Notes: generated by a model not told the origin, from the sequence alone. 64,000 nucleotides of DNA from Vibrio sp. RE86 (GCF_013114545.1 NZ_VTXI01000020.1:20715-84714), one strand, 5' to 3'. Shown: positions 43,677 through 53,262, counted from the stretch's first letter. Program-made: numbers and translations.

Positions 43677-44558
43677 ATGTCTAAACGTGGTTTAGGTAAA
43701 GGGCTTGACGCCCTGCTTTCTACTAGCTCACTGGCGCGCGAAAAGCAGCAGAGTGCCTTGCACAGCCAAGAGTTGTCATCTGATGGTAATCTGACTGACT
43801 TAAACATTAATAGCTTAAAGCCTGGTGTTTATCAGCCTCGTAAAGATATGGAGCCTGAAGCGCTAGAAGAGCTCGCTGCATCCATCGAGTCGCAAGGTAT
43901 TATCCAGCCAATCGTGGTGCGTCAGGTTGAGAGCGACAAATTTGAGATTATTGCGGGTGAACGTCGCTGGCGTGCCGCTCGCAAAGCGGGCTTAAAACAA
44001 GTGCCATGTGTGGTCAAAAATGTTGAGGATCGTGCAGCGATCGCTATGGCATTGATCGAAAACATTCAACGTGAAGATCTGAATGTGATCGAGGAAGCGG
44101 TCGCACTCGATCGCTTACAAGAAGAGTTTTCGTTGACCCACCAGCAAGTTGCGGATGTGATCGGTAAATCTCGTACCACCGTCAGTAACTTATTGCGTCT
44201 AAATCAGCTTGAAAATGACGTAAAGAGCTTAGTTGCCAACAAACAGCTCGAAATGGGGCATGCTCGTGCCTTGCTTGCATTGGAAGGTGAGCAGCAATGT
44301 GAAGTTGCTAGCCAAGTTGCCAAGAAGCAGATGACCGTTCGCCAAACAGAACAATTGGTGAAAAAGTGTCTACAGCCAGTTATTGAAGAAAAAAATGTCC
44401 CTCAGGATGCTGAGATTCAACAATTGTCACAAAATTTAAGTACAAAACTGGGTGGTAAAGTTGCTATTGTGCGAAACCCAAATGGAAAATCGAAAGTGAC
44501 AATTAGTCTTGATGAGCCTCACAAATTAGAGCGACTGATTGCAATGCTAGAGAGCTAA
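43677..44558 (+). CDS. parB: Chromosome partition protein ParB
   Basis: ParB is a CTP-dependent clamp that loads at parS and spreads. The 293-residue protein has the N-terminal ParA-activating peptide (KRGLGKGLDALL), the CTP-binding ParB/Srx domain with GERRWRAARKAG, the parS-binding HTH (VADVIGKSRTTVSNLLRL), and a C-terminal dimerisation domain. No full parS site is visible in this window, so its loading sites lie elsewhere. Confidence 0.95.
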   Translation: MSKRGLGKGLDALLSTSSLAREKQQSALHSQELSSDGNLTDLNINSLKPGVYQPRKDMEPEALEELAASIESQGIIQPIVVRQVESDKFEIIAGERRWRAARKAGLKQVPCVVKNVEDRAAIAMALIENIQREDLNVIEEAVALDRLQEEFSLTHQQVADVIGKSRTTVSNLLRLNQLENDVKSLVANKQLEMGHARALLALEGEQQCEVASQVAKKQMTVRQTEQLVKKCLQPVIEEKNVPQDAEIQQLSQNLSTKLGGKVAIVRNPNGKSKVTISLDEPHKLERLIAMLES

Positions 44559-44561
44559 ATG

Positions 44562-44587
44562 ACATAATTGATCTCAATCAATTATGT
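44562..44587. promoter_or_regulatory. Palindrome with a perfect FNR consensus between parB and atpI
   Basis: An 11-bp perfect inverted repeat (44562-44572 with 44577-44587) contains TTGAT-CTCA-ATCAA (44568-44581), an exact match to the FNR half-site pair. It ends about 90 bases before the atpI -10. It could also act as a 3' hairpin of parB mRNA, but no T tract follows directly. Confidence 0.55.
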
Positions 44588-44655
44588 AAAAAACTATTTT
44601 TTGTGCGAAAGTTGTCGGTTTGTAAACAAAATTGTAACTTTTTACCGGGTTTTAA

Positions 44656-44683
44656 TTGCATTAAGGTGCACTGAACGTATAAT
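44656..44683 (+). promoter_or_regulatory. Putative atp operon promoter
   Basis: TTGCAT (44656-44661), a 16-base spacer and TATAAT (44678-44683) lie about 65 bases before atpI. Confidence 0.7.
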
Positions 44684-44747
44684 TTTCGCCAATTTCCCAG
44701 CACAGAGTGAAGTCGTGCAAAGTGGATATTACTAGAGGTACGAATAC

Positions 44748-45137
44748 ATGGTGGCTGCGTTAGCTAGACCAGGACGAGAGCTTGCTAAGCGATTGTTGAT
44801 GATCGAAATTGGCGCGGTTACGTTAGTGGCAGCAGGAATGTCGATTGCTGTAAATACTGAATGGGGAGTTTCAGCACTAATTGGTGGAAGCATTTTTGTT
44901 ATCGCCAATGCTGTATTCGCCTTGTGTGCTTTTCTTTTTGTAGGAGCGCGTGCTGCCAAAATGGTTGCGGTGTCTTTCTACACAGGTGAAGCGCTTAAGA
45001 TCCTCATCACAGTAGCACTCTTCTCCGTTGCTTACGTGTATATGCAGGTGGAACTCGTTCCCCTGAAACTAACCTATTTGCTGGTACTCGGGATTAACAT
45101 CTTTGCACCAGCGCTATTCATTAACAACAAAAAATAG
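44748..45137 (+). CDS. atpI: ATP synthase assembly protein AtpI
   Basis: AtpI is a small membrane protein that assists assembly of the c-ring and may take part in Mg transport. The 129-residue protein has about four membrane segments and the LVAAGMSIAVNTEWGVSAL region typical of gammaproteobacterial AtpI. It is the first gene of atpIBEFHAGDC and precedes atpB by 8 bases. Confidence 0.92.
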   Translation: MVAALARPGRELAKRLLMIEIGAVTLVAAGMSIAVNTEWGVSALIGGSIFVIANAVFALCAFLFVGARAAKMVAVSFYTGEALKILITVALFSVAYVYMQVELVPLKLTYLLVLGINIFAPALFINNKK

Positions 45138-45145
45138 GATGAGTT

Positions 45146-45958
45146 ATGGCTGCGCCAGGTGAAGCGCTAACAGCTTCCGGTTACATCACTCACCACCTTA
45201 CTCACCTTTCAACTTACAAGTTGGGGTTAGTGGCGGAAGAGACGAGTTTCTGGAACATACACATCGATAGCCTGTTGTTTTCTTGGATCACTGGTTTAAT
45301 GTTCTTAGGAGTGTTTTACAAAGTAGCTAGGAAGTCGACAGTAGGTGTGCCGGGTAAGCTTCAATGTTTTGTTGAAATGATCGTAGAATTTGTCGCGGAA
45401 AACGTCAAAGATACGTTCCATGGACGCAACCCATTGATAGCACCTCTCGCACTGACTATCTTTTGTTGGGTATTCTTAATGAACTTGATGGACTTAGTTC
45501 CAATCGACTTCTTACCATATCCAGCAGAGCATTGGTTAGGTATTCCTTATCTTAAGATTGTACCTTCAGCTGATGCTAACATCACCATGGGGATGGCTAT
45601 AGGCGTTTTCGCTCTGATGATTTATTACAGCATCAAAGTGAAAGGTCTAGGTGGATTTGCTAAAGAATTGGCACTGCATCCGTTTAATCACTGGACCATG
45701 ATTCCATTTAACCTACTGATTGAAGTGGTATCGCTACTTGCGAAGCCTCTATCACTTGGTATGCGTCTATTTGGTAACATGTTTGCTGGTGAGGTTGTAT
45801 TCATTCTTTGTGCAGCAATGCTACCATGGTTCCTTCAATGGATGGGTTCACTTCCGTGGGCAATTTTCCATATTCTGGTAATTACGATTCAGGCCTTCGT
45901 GTTTATGATGCTAACGATTGTTTATATGTCAATGGCACACGAAGACGGCGATCACTAA
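45146..45958 (+). CDS. atpB: ATP synthase F0 subunit a
   Basis: Subunit a forms the two proton half-channels against the c-ring. The 270-residue protein has five to six membrane helices. The essential arginine lies in the LSLGMRLFGNMFAGE segment near residue 211. The region DLVPIDFLPY is typical. No sodium-type signature is obvious in its partner c subunit, so proton coupling is expected. Confidence 0.96.
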   Translation: MAAPGEALTASGYITHHLTHLSTYKLGLVAEETSFWNIHIDSLLFSWITGLMFLGVFYKVARKSTVGVPGKLQCFVEMIVEFVAENVKDTFHGRNPLIAPLALTIFCWVFLMNLMDLVPIDFLPYPAEHWLGIPYLKIVPSADANITMGMAIGVFALMIYYSIKVKGLGGFAKELALHPFNHWTMIPFNLLIEVVSLLAKPLSLGMRLFGNMFAGEVVFILCAAMLPWFLQWMGSLPWAIFHILVITIQAFVFMMLTIVYMSMAHEDGDH

Positions 45959-46002
45959 TTTTTTAAACTCTTATTAGTCAAAAGTTATATTTGGAGATAG
46001 TA

Positions 46003-46260
46003 ATGGAAACTGTACTGAGCTTTTCAGCAATCGCAGTAGCAATCATCGTTGGTCTATGTGCAGTAGGTACTGCAATCGGCTTCGCAGTTCTAGGTGGTAA
46101 ATTCCTAGAAGGCGCTGCGCGTCAACCAGAAATGGCTCCGATGCTACAAGTTAAGATGTTCATCATCGCTGGTCTACTGGATGCGGTTCCAATGATCGGT
46201 ATCGTAATCGCTCTACTATTTACTTTCGCAAACCCATTCGTTGGTCAACTAGCTGGTTAA
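46003..46260 (+). CDS. atpE: ATP synthase F0 subunit c
   Basis: An 85-residue proteolipid hairpin that forms the rotor ring. It has the glycine-rich first helix (VGLCAVGTAIGFAVLGG), the polar loop ARQPE and the ion-binding Asp in AGLLDAVPMIG. The ATG at 46003 follows GGAG (45993-45996); the upstream in-frame start is unsupported. A 72-base gap follows before atpF. Confidence 0.96.
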   Translation: METVLSFSAIAVAIIVGLCAVGTAIGFAVLGGKFLEGAARQPEMAPMLQVKMFIIAGLLDAVPMIGIVIALLFTFANPFVGQLAG

Positions 46261-46332
46261 TCATTGCTTTTCAGAGGCAAACATCGGTTTGTCATTGATT
46301 AACACTAAGTCCAATAAAGAGGGGTAGCTGTT

Positions 46333-46803
46333 GTGAATATGAACGCAACTCTGCTAGGTCAAGCAATCTCATTCGCACTATTTGTGTGGTTCTGCATGAA
46401 GTATGTATGGCCGCCAATCATGCAAGCGATTGAAGAGCGTCAGAAAAAAATTGCTGACGGTCTACACGCTGCTGAGCGCGCTGAGAAAGACTTAAACCTA
46501 GCGCAAGCTAACGCTTCTTCTCAATTGAAAGAAGCGAAGCGCACAGCAACTGAGGTCATCGAGCAAGCAAACAAGCGTAAAGCTCAAATTCTTGATGAAG
46601 CTCGCGAGGAAGCTCAGGCAGAACGCCAGAAAATCCTAGCGCAAGCAGAAGCAGAACTTGAAGCAGAACGCAACCGTGCGCGCGATGAACTGCGCAAACA
46701 AGTTGCAACTCTGGCTTTAGCTGGTGCTGAGAAAATCCTTGAGCGTTCTATCGATAAAGACGCGCACAAAGATCTTCTCGACAACATTACTGCAAAACTT
46801 TAA
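46333..46803 (+). CDS. atpF: ATP synthase F0 subunit b
   Basis: Subunit b is the peripheral stalk dimer that anchors F1 to subunit a. The 156-residue protein has one N-terminal membrane helix (about 8-27) and a long charged coiled coil (AERAEKDLNLAQANASSQLK onwards). The start is GTG at 46333 with GAGGGG 8 bases upstream, giving the usual MNMNATLLGQ N-terminus; an ATG two codons later is the alternative. Confidence 0.95.
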   Translation: MNMNATLLGQAISFALFVWFCMKYVWPPIMQAIEERQKKIADGLHAAERAEKDLNLAQANASSQLKEAKRTATEVIEQANKRKAQILDEAREEAQAERQKILAQAEAELEAERNRARDELRKQVATLALAGAEKILERSIDKDAHKDLLDNITAKL

Positions 46804-46817
46804 GTCTGGGGGCGCAT

Positions 46818-47351
46818 ATGTCTGATATGACTACTATCGCACGCCCCTATGCTAAAGCAGCATTCGACTTTGCTGTTGAGAAAGGCCAACTAGACCTATG
46901 GGGTCAAATGTTGTCTTTTGCAGCGGAAGTTGCCAATAACGAACAAATTCATGAGCTACTAACTAGCTCTACTTCTGCCGATAAACTGGCAGAGATTTTT
47001 GTTGCGGTATGTGGCGAACAAGTTGATGAGTTCGGCCAAAACCTAATTAAGGTGATGGCTGAGAATGGCCGATTAGAGGCCCTTCCTGATGTGTGTGCTG
47101 AGTTCCTGCTTCTTAAGCAAGAACACGAGAAAGAAATCACTGTTGAAGTTACTTCAGCAACTGAACTTTCAGAACAGCAAAAAGCAGACATCAGCAGCAA
47201 ACTTGAAACGCGTCTTGAACGCAAAGTCCAGCTGAATTGCAGCGTAGATGAGGCCCTACTTGGTGGGGTTATTATTAGAGCCGGAGACTTAGTCATCGAT
47301 AACTCAGCACGTGGCCGTTTAAGCCGCCTGAGCGATGCATTGCAGTCTTAA
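46818..47351 (+). CDS. atpH: ATP synthase F1 subunit delta
   Basis: Subunit delta sits on top of F1 and links it to the b-subunit stalk. The 177-residue protein has the helical N-terminal domain (TIARPYAKAAFDFA) and the C-terminal part that binds b, including the LLGGVIIRAGDLVIDNSARG motif. It starts 14 bases after atpF with a GGGGG-type SD. Confidence 0.96.
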   Translation: MSDMTTIARPYAKAAFDFAVEKGQLDLWGQMLSFAAEVANNEQIHELLTSSTSADKLAEIFVAVCGEQVDEFGQNLIKVMAENGRLEALPDVCAEFLLLKQEHEKEITVEVTSATELSEQQKADISSKLETRLERKVQLNCSVDEALLGGVIIRAGDLVIDNSARGRLSRLSDALQS

Positions 47352-47364
47352 TGGGGATTGGAGC

Positions 47365-48906
47365 ATGCAACTTAATTCCACGGAAATTAGCGATCTAATC
47401 AAACAACGTATCGAATCTTTCGAAGTTGTTAGTGAAGCTCGCAACGAAGGTACTATCGTATCGGTAAGCGACGGTATCATTCGCATTCACGGCCTAGCGG
47501 ACGTGATGCAAGGTGAAATGATTGAATTACCGGGTGGCCGTTATGCACTAGCACTTAACCTTGAGCGTGACTCGGTTGGTGCTGTTGTAATGGGCCCATA
47601 TGCTGACCTTAAGGAAGGCATGAAAGTTACAGGTACTGGTCGTATTCTTGAAGTACCAGTTGGTCCTGAAATGCTTGGTCGTGTTGTAAACACACTAGGT
47701 GAGCCAATTGATGGTAAAGGTCCAATCGAAGCGAAACTGACTTCGCCTGTAGAAGTGATTGCACCAGGTGTAATCGACCGTAAATCGGTAGATCAACCTG
47801 TTCAAACTGGTTACAAATCTGTTGACTCAATGATCCCAATCGGTCGTGGTCAGCGTGAGCTTGTAATCGGTGACCGTCAGACTGGTAAAACAGCAATGGC
47901 GATCGATGCAATCATCAACCAGAAAGACTCTGGTATTTTCTCAATCTACGTAGCTATCGGTCAGAAAGCATCGACTATCGCTAACGTAGTTCGCAAACTA
48001 GAAGAGCACGGCGCACTAGCAAACACTATCGTTGTTGTTGCATCGGCTTCTGAATCTGCAGCGCTACAATACCTAGCGCCATACGCAGGTTGTGCGATGG
48101 GTGAATACTTCCGTGATCGCGGCGAAGACGCACTGATTGTTTATGATGATCTATCTAAGCAAGCTGTAGCTTACCGTCAGATCTCTCTACTACTAAAACG
48201 CCCACCAGGCCGTGAAGCATTCCCAGGTGACGTTTTCTACCTTCACTCACGTCTACTAGAGCGTGCAGCTCGTGTAAGCGAAGAGTACGTAGAAAAGTTC
48301 ACTAACGGTGAAGTGAAAGGCAAAACAGGTTCTTTGACAGCACTGCCTATCATCGAAACTCAAGCTGGTGATGTTTCAGCATTCGTACCGACAAACGTAA
48401 TCTCGATTACTGACGGTCAGATCTTCCTACAGACTGAGCTATTCAACGCGGGTGTTCGTCCAGCCGTTGACCCAGGTATCTCAGTATCTCGTGTAGGTGG
48501 TTCTGCACAGACGAAAATCATCAAGAAGCTATCAGGCGGTATCCGTACTGCACTAGCTCAGTACCGTGAACTAGCGGCATTCGCACAGTTCTCGTCTGAT
48601 CTTGATGACGCGACAAAGAAACAGCTAGACCACGGTCAGAAAGTTACAGAACTAATGAAGCAGAAGCAGTACGCTCCAATGTCTGTATTTGACCAAGCTC
48701 TAGTAATCTTTGCGGCAGAGCGCGGCTACTTAGCAGATGTTGAACTAAGCAAACTGCTAGATTTCGAAGCGGCTCTACTATCGTTCGCTCGCGGTCAATA
48801 CGCTGAATTTGCAGCTGAGATCGACAAGACGGGTGCTTACAACAATGAAGTTGAAGAGCAGCTTAAGAAGCTGACTGACGACTTCGTAGCAACCCAAACT
48901 TGGTAA
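47365..48906 (+). CDS. atpA: ATP synthase F1 subunit alpha
   Basis: The regulatory nucleotide-binding subunit of the F1 hexamer. The 513-residue protein has Walker A GDRQTGKT near residue 170, and the signature PAVDPGISVSRVGGSAQ. The ATG at 47365 follows GGAG and gives the family N-terminus (MQLNSTEISDLIKQRIESF, residues 1-19); the upstream frame overlapping atpH is rejected. Confidence 0.97.
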   Translation: MQLNSTEISDLIKQRIESFEVVSEARNEGTIVSVSDGIIRIHGLADVMQGEMIELPGGRYALALNLERDSVGAVVMGPYADLKEGMKVTGTGRILEVPVGPEMLGRVVNTLGEPIDGKGPIEAKLTSPVEVIAPGVIDRKSVDQPVQTGYKSVDSMIPIGRGQRELVIGDRQTGKTAMAIDAIINQKDSGIFSIYVAIGQKASTIANVVRKLEEHGALANTIVVVASASESAALQYLAPYAGCAMGEYFRDRGEDALIVYDDLSKQAVAYRQISLLLKRPPGREAFPGDVFYLHSRLLERAARVSEEYVEKFTNGEVKGKTGSLTALPIIETQAGDVSAFVPTNVISITDGQIFLQTELFNAGVRPAVDPGISVSRVGGSAQTKIIKKLSGGIRTALAQYRELAAFAQFSSDLDDATKKQLDHGQKVTELMKQKQYAPMSVFDQALVIFAAERGYLADVELSKLLDFEAALLSFARGQYAEFAAEIDKTGAYNNEVEEQLKKLTDDFVATQTW

Positions 48907-48948
48907 TAGGTCGGTGGCAGTAATGCCACCAACTAATGGAGAGTAACG

Positions 48949-49815
48949 ATGGCCGGCGCAAAAGAGATACGTAATAAAATCGGTAGTGTTAAAAGCACTC
49001 AGAAGATTACGAAAGCAATGGAAATGGTAGCAGCTTCAAAAATGCGTCGCTCTCAAGACGCAATGGAAGCTTCTCGTCCATACGCTGAAACAATACGTAA
49101 AGTGATCGGTCACGTAGCTAACGCAAGTCTAGAGTATCGTCATCCGTACCTAGAAGAGCGTGAAGCTAAGCGTGTTGGTTACATCATCGTTTCTACAGAC
49201 CGTGGCCTATGTGGCGGCTTGAACATTAACGTGTTCAAAAAAGCTGTCACAGATATGCAAAGCTGGAAAGAAAAAGGTGCAGAAATTGAACTAGCATTGA
49301 TTGGTTCAAAAGCAACTGGCTTCTTCAACAACAGCGGCGCAAAAGTAGCGGCACAGGTTTCTGGTCTTGGCGATAAGCCTAGTCTTGAAGACCTAATCGG
49401 CTCTGTAAGTGTAATGCTTAAGAAATACGATGAAGGTGAATTGGACCGACTATATGTTGTGAGCAACAAGTTTGTGAACACTATGGTTCAACAACCAACG
49501 ATCGATCAATTACTACCTTTGCCTAAATCGGACAGCGAAGAGATGCAGCGTACCCACCAATGGGACTACATCTACGAGCCAGAACCAAAAGCGCTACTAG
49601 ATACGCTTCTAGTGCGTTATGTGGAATCTCAAGTATACCAAGGTGTGGTTGAGAACCTTGCTTGTGAGCAAGCGGCTCGAATGATTGCAATGAAAGCTGC
49701 AACTGATAATGCGAGCAACCTGATTGATGACTTAGAACTTGTGTACAACAAAGCCCGTCAGGCTGCGATCACACAAGAACTGTCAGAAATCGTTTCAGGT
49801 GCGGCAGCGGTTTAA
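48949..49815 (+). CDS. atpG: ATP synthase F1 subunit gamma
   Basis: Gamma is the central rotating shaft. The 288-residue protein has the N-terminal helix (GAKEIRNKIGSVKSTQKITK), the STDRGLCGGLN motif, and a C-terminal helix (KARQAAITQELSEIVSGAAA) that together form the coiled coil inside the alpha-beta hexamer. It follows atpA by 42 bases. Confidence 0.97.
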   Translation: MAGAKEIRNKIGSVKSTQKITKAMEMVAASKMRRSQDAMEASRPYAETIRKVIGHVANASLEYRHPYLEEREAKRVGYIIVSTDRGLCGGLNINVFKKAVTDMQSWKEKGAEIELALIGSKATGFFNNSGAKVAAQVSGLGDKPSLEDLIGSVSVMLKKYDEGELDRLYVVSNKFVNTMVQQPTIDQLLPLPKSDSEEMQRTHQWDYIYEPEPKALLDTLLVRYVESQVYQGVVENLACEQAARMIAMKAATDNASNLIDDLELVYNKARQAAITQELSEIVSGAAAV

Positions 49816-49849
49816 GCTTAGGTAAAACTAAATAGTTAGAGGATTAACG

Positions 49850-51253
49850 ATGGCTACAGGTAAGATCGTACAGATCATCGGTGCAGTAGTCGACGTAGAG
49901 TTCCCACAGAGTGACGTACCAAGTGTATACGACGCTCTAAACGTAACGGACTCAAAAGAGCGTCTAGTTCTTGAAGTTCAACAACAGCTAGGCGGTGGCG
50001 TAGTTCGTTGTATCGTAATGGGTAGCTCTGATGGTTTACGTCGTGGAGTTGAAGTAGTAAATACAGGCGCTCCAATTTCAGTACCAGTAGGTACTAAGAC
50101 CCTTGGTCGTATCATGAACGTTCTTGGTGATGCGATTGATGAGTGTGGTGAAATCGGTGCGGAAGAGACTTACTCTATCCACCGTGAAGCACCAAGCTAC
50201 GAAGATCAATCAAACGAGATTGCACTTCTAGAAACGGGCGTTAAAGTAATCGACCTAGTTTGTCCATTCGCTAAGGGTGGTAAAATCGGTCTATTCGGTG
50301 GTGCAGGTGTAGGTAAGACCGTTAACATGATGGAACTTATCAACAACATCGCACTTCAACACTCGGGCCTATCAGTATTCGCTGGTGTAGGTGAGCGTAC
50401 TCGTGAAGGTAACGATTTCTACTTTGAGATGCAGGAAGCAGGCGTTGTTAACGTTGAAAACCCTGAAGAATCTAAAGTAGCGATGGTTTACGGTCAGATG
50501 AACGAGCCACCAGGTAACCGTCTACGTGTTGCACTGACTGGTCTAACAATGGCAGAGCGTTTCCGTGACGAAGGTCGTGACGTTCTACTGTTCGTTGATA
50601 ACATCTACCGTTACACACTTGCAGGTACAGAGGTATCAGCACTGCTAGGTCGTATGCCTTCAGCGGTAGGTTACCAGCCAACTCTTGCAGAAGAGATGGG
50701 TGTGCTTCAGGAGCGTATCACGTCAACTAAGTCTGGTTCTATCACGTCTGTACAGGCGGTATACGTACCTGCGGATGACTTGACCGACCCGTCTCCAGCA
50801 ACAACGTTCGCGCACTTGGATGCAACGGTTGTACTTAACCGTAACATCGCAGCAATGGGTCTATACCCTGCGATCGACCCACTAGATTCAACATCTCGTA
50901 TGCTTGATCCACTAGTAGTTGGTCAAGAACACTACGACATCGCTCGTGGCGTTCAGCAGACACTTCAGCGCTACAAAGAGCTGAAAGATATCATTGCTAT
51001 CCTAGGTATGGACGAGCTATCTGAAGAAGATAAGCAAGTTGTATCTCGTGCACGTAAGATTGAGCGTTTCCTAACTCAGCCTTACCACGTAGCAGAAGTA
51101 TTTACTGGCGACCCAGGTGTTTACGTACCTCTTAAAGAGACTCTACGTGGCTTCAAAGGTCTACTAGCTGGTGATTACGATGACATTCCAGAGCAAGCTT
51201 TCATGTACTGTGGTGCAATTGAAGATGCTATCGAGAATGCGAAGAAGCTATAA
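49850..51253 (+). CDS. atpD: ATP synthase F1 subunit beta
   Basis: The catalytic subunit of F1. The 467-residue protein has Walker A GGAGVGKT near residue 150, the catalytic glutamate in GERTREGNDFY and the Walker B LLFVDNIYR. The YR in that Walker B region replaces the more common FR. The C-terminal DELSEED motif appears as MDELSEEDK. Codon use is strongly biased. Confidence 0.97.
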   Translation: MATGKIVQIIGAVVDVEFPQSDVPSVYDALNVTDSKERLVLEVQQQLGGGVVRCIVMGSSDGLRRGVEVVNTGAPISVPVGTKTLGRIMNVLGDAIDECGEIGAEETYSIHREAPSYEDQSNEIALLETGVKVIDLVCPFAKGGKIGLFGGAGVGKTVNMMELINNIALQHSGLSVFAGVGERTREGNDFYFEMQEAGVVNVENPEESKVAMVYGQMNEPPGNRLRVALTGLTMAERFRDEGRDVLLFVDNIYRYTLAGTEVSALLGRMPSAVGYQPTLAEEMGVLQERITSTKSGSITSVQAVYVPADDLTDPSPATTFAHLDATVVLNRNIAAMGLYPAIDPLDSTSRMLDPLVVGQEHYDIARGVQQTLQRYKELKDIIAILGMDELSEEDKQVVSRARKIERFLTQPYHVAEVFTGDPGVYVPLKETLRGFKGLLAGDYDDIPEQAFMYCGAIEDAIENAKKL

Positions 51254-51271
51254 GGCTAACTAGGAGGCGAT

Positions 51272-51694
51272 ATGGCAGCAATAACCTTTCACCTAGACGT
51301 AGTTAGTGCAGAGAAGAAAATCTTTTCTGGCCTAGTTGAAACGTTTCAGGTGACCGGTAGCGAAGGTGAGCTTGGTATTTACCACGGCCACACTCCGCTG
51401 CTAACCGCTATCACGCCTGGTATGGTGCGTCTTGTTAAGCAGCACGGCCACGAGGAATTTATTTATGTTTCTGGTGGTATGGTAGAAGTTCAGCCTGGTA
51501 CAGCGACTGTACTGGCTGATACAGCTATCCGTGGTGAAGAACTGGATGCAGCTAAGGCAGAAGAAGCTAAGCGTCGTGCTCAAGAAGCAATTCAAAACCA
51601 GCACGGTGATATGGACTTCGCTCAAGCGGCTAGTGAACTGGCTAAAGCCATTGCTCAGCTACGAGTTATCGAGCTGACACAACAACGTCGTTAA
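51272..51694 (+). CDS. atpC: ATP synthase F1 subunit epsilon
   Basis: Epsilon binds gamma and the c-ring and can inhibit ATP hydrolysis. The 140-residue protein has an N-terminal beta-sandwich (HLDVVSAEKKIFSGLVE) and a C-terminal pair of helices (about 90-138). It ends the atp operon and is followed by a strong terminator. A short SD (AGGAGG) precedes the ATG. Confidence 0.96.
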   Translation: MAAITFHLDVVSAEKKIFSGLVETFQVTGSEGELGIYHGHTPLLTAITPGMVRLVKQHGHEEFIYVSGGMVEVQPGTATVLADTAIRGEELDAAKAEEAKRRAQEAIQNQHGDMDFAQAASELAKAIAQLRVIELTQQRR

Positions 51695-51719
51695 TTTTCA
51701 GCGTTGTTTTAAAAGTGAT

Positions 51720-51746
51720 AAAGGCGACCGAGAGGTCGCCTTTTTG
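51720..51746 (+). terminator. Terminator of the atp operon
   Basis: A perfect 9-bp stem AAGGCGACC/GGTCGCCTT (51721-51729 with 51734-51742) with GAGA loop and T tract. Confidence 0.95.
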
Positions 51747-51845
51747 CTTATTTTTTATTAGAAATTTTTCTTGATCAATTAACTAATCATTAATTAGTGT
51801 CTAGAATACCTCTCAGTTTTAATACAACGTCTAATAGGTAACCTA

Positions 51846-53207
51846 ATGAAATTTAGCGCGGTCATTCTCGCGGCGGGCAAAGGGACTCGCATGTATTCGA
51901 ATAAGCCAAAGGTGCTTCATACACTAGCAGGCAAGCCAATGGCTAAGCATGTGATTGATACGTGTGAAAGCTTGGGCGCGCAAAACGTTCATTTGGTATA
52001 CGGCCACGGTGGCGATCAGATGCAAGCTGAACTTGCGAAAGAGAACGTTAACTGGGTACTGCAAGCGGATCAGTTGGGTACAGGCCATGCCGTTGATCAA
52101 GCTTCTCCTCAGTTTCAAGATGATGAGAAGATCTTAGTATTGTACGGTGATGTCCCTTTGATCTCTGAAGAGACGATTGAAAGCTTACTTGATGCACAAC
52201 CAACAGGCGGTATTGCACTGCTTACTGTTGTTTTAGATAACCCAACGGGTTATGGCCGTATTGTGCGTAAGAATGGTCCGGTAGTGGCGATCGTTGAGCA
52301 GAAAGATGCGACGGAAGAGCAGAAGCTGATTAAAGAGATCAACACTGGTGTAATGGTTGCAACAGGTGGTGATCTGAAGCGTTGGTTATCTGGATTGAAT
52401 AACGAAAACGCACAAGGTGAATACTACCTAACAGACGTTATTGCAGCGGCACACGATGAAGGCCGTGCCGTTGAAGCGGTTCACCCAGTAAACCCTATTG
52501 AGGTTGAAGGTGTTAACGACCGTGCACAGCTTGCTCGCCTTGAACGAGCGTTCCAGTCTATGCAAGCACAGAAGCTGCTAGAGCAGGGCGTGATGCTACG
52601 CGATCCTGCACGCTTTGATCTACGTGGTGAGCTTCAATGTGGTATGGATTGTGAAATTGACGCAAACGTAATCATTGAAGGCAACGTTACCCTAGGTGAT
52701 AACGTGACAATCGGTGCGGGCTGTGTGCTGAAAGATTGTGAAATCGATGATAACACCTTAGTTCGTCCATACAGCGTGATTGAAGGTGCGACGGTTGGTG
52801 AAGAGTGTACGGTTGGTCCATTCACTCGTCTACGTCCAGGCGCCGAGATGCGTAATGACTCTCACGTTGGTAACTTTGTTGAAGTGAAGAACGCACGTAT
52901 TGGTGAAGGTTCGAAAGCAAACCATCTGACTTATCTTGGTGACGCTGAGATCGGCCAACGTACCAATATTGGTGCAGGCGTTATTACGTGTAACTATGAT
53001 GGTGCGAATAAGTTCAAAACAACAATCGGTGATGATGTGTTTGTCGGCTCTGATTGCCAGTTAATCGCGCCAGTGACGATAGCTAATGGTGCAACCGTTG
53101 GTGCAGGTACAACGCTGACGAAAGATGTTGCGGAAGGTGAGTTAGTAATCACTCGCGCAAAAGAGCGCAAAGTCTCAGGTTGGCAGCGCCCAGCAAAACT
53201 GAAGTAA
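51846..53207 (+). CDS. glmU: Bifunctional UDP-GlcNAc pyrophosphorylase / glucosamine-1-phosphate acetyltransferase
   Basis: GlmU acetylates glucosamine-1-phosphate and then couples it to UTP, producing UDP-GlcNAc for peptidoglycan and LPS. The 453-residue protein has an N-terminal uridyltransferase (AAGKGTRM near residues 9-16, then NKPKVLHTLAGKPM) and a C-terminal left-handed beta helix of hexapeptide repeats (about 250-440) with the acetyltransferase site near EVKNARIG and NYDGANK. It follows the atp operon as in enterics. Confidence 0.97.
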   Translation: MKFSAVILAAGKGTRMYSNKPKVLHTLAGKPMAKHVIDTCESLGAQNVHLVYGHGGDQMQAELAKENVNWVLQADQLGTGHAVDQASPQFQDDEKILVLYGDVPLISEETIESLLDAQPTGGIALLTVVLDNPTGYGRIVRKNGPVVAIVEQKDATEEQKLIKEINTGVMVATGGDLKRWLSGLNNENAQGEYYLTDVIAAAHDEGRAVEAVHPVNPIEVEGVNDRAQLARLERAFQSMQAQKLLEQGVMLRDPARFDLRGELQCGMDCEIDANVIIEGNVTLGDNVTIGAGCVLKDCEIDDNTLVRPYSVIEGATVGEECTVGPFTRLRPGAEMRNDSHVGNFVEVKNARIGEGSKANHLTYLGDAEIGQRTNIGAGVITCNYDGANKFKTTIGDDVFVGSDCQLIAPVTIANGATVGAGTTLTKDVAEGELVITRAKERKVSGWQRPAKLK

Positions 53208-53220
53208 CGTTATAAGTTTG

Positions 53221-53260
53221 AAAAACGCCTAACACTGTAGAGTGTTAGGCGTTTTTTATT
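53221..53260. terminator. Bidirectional terminator between glmU and punC
   Basis: A perfect 16-bp stem (53221-53236 with 53241-53256) closes on a GTAG loop, with A and T tracts on both sides, between convergent genes. Confidence 0.95.
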
Positions 53261-53262
53261 GT

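Noticed and set aside
46949..47296. Minus-strand 115-codon frame opposite atpH
   Set aside because: Shadow of the atpH codons; serine-rich translation without motifs.
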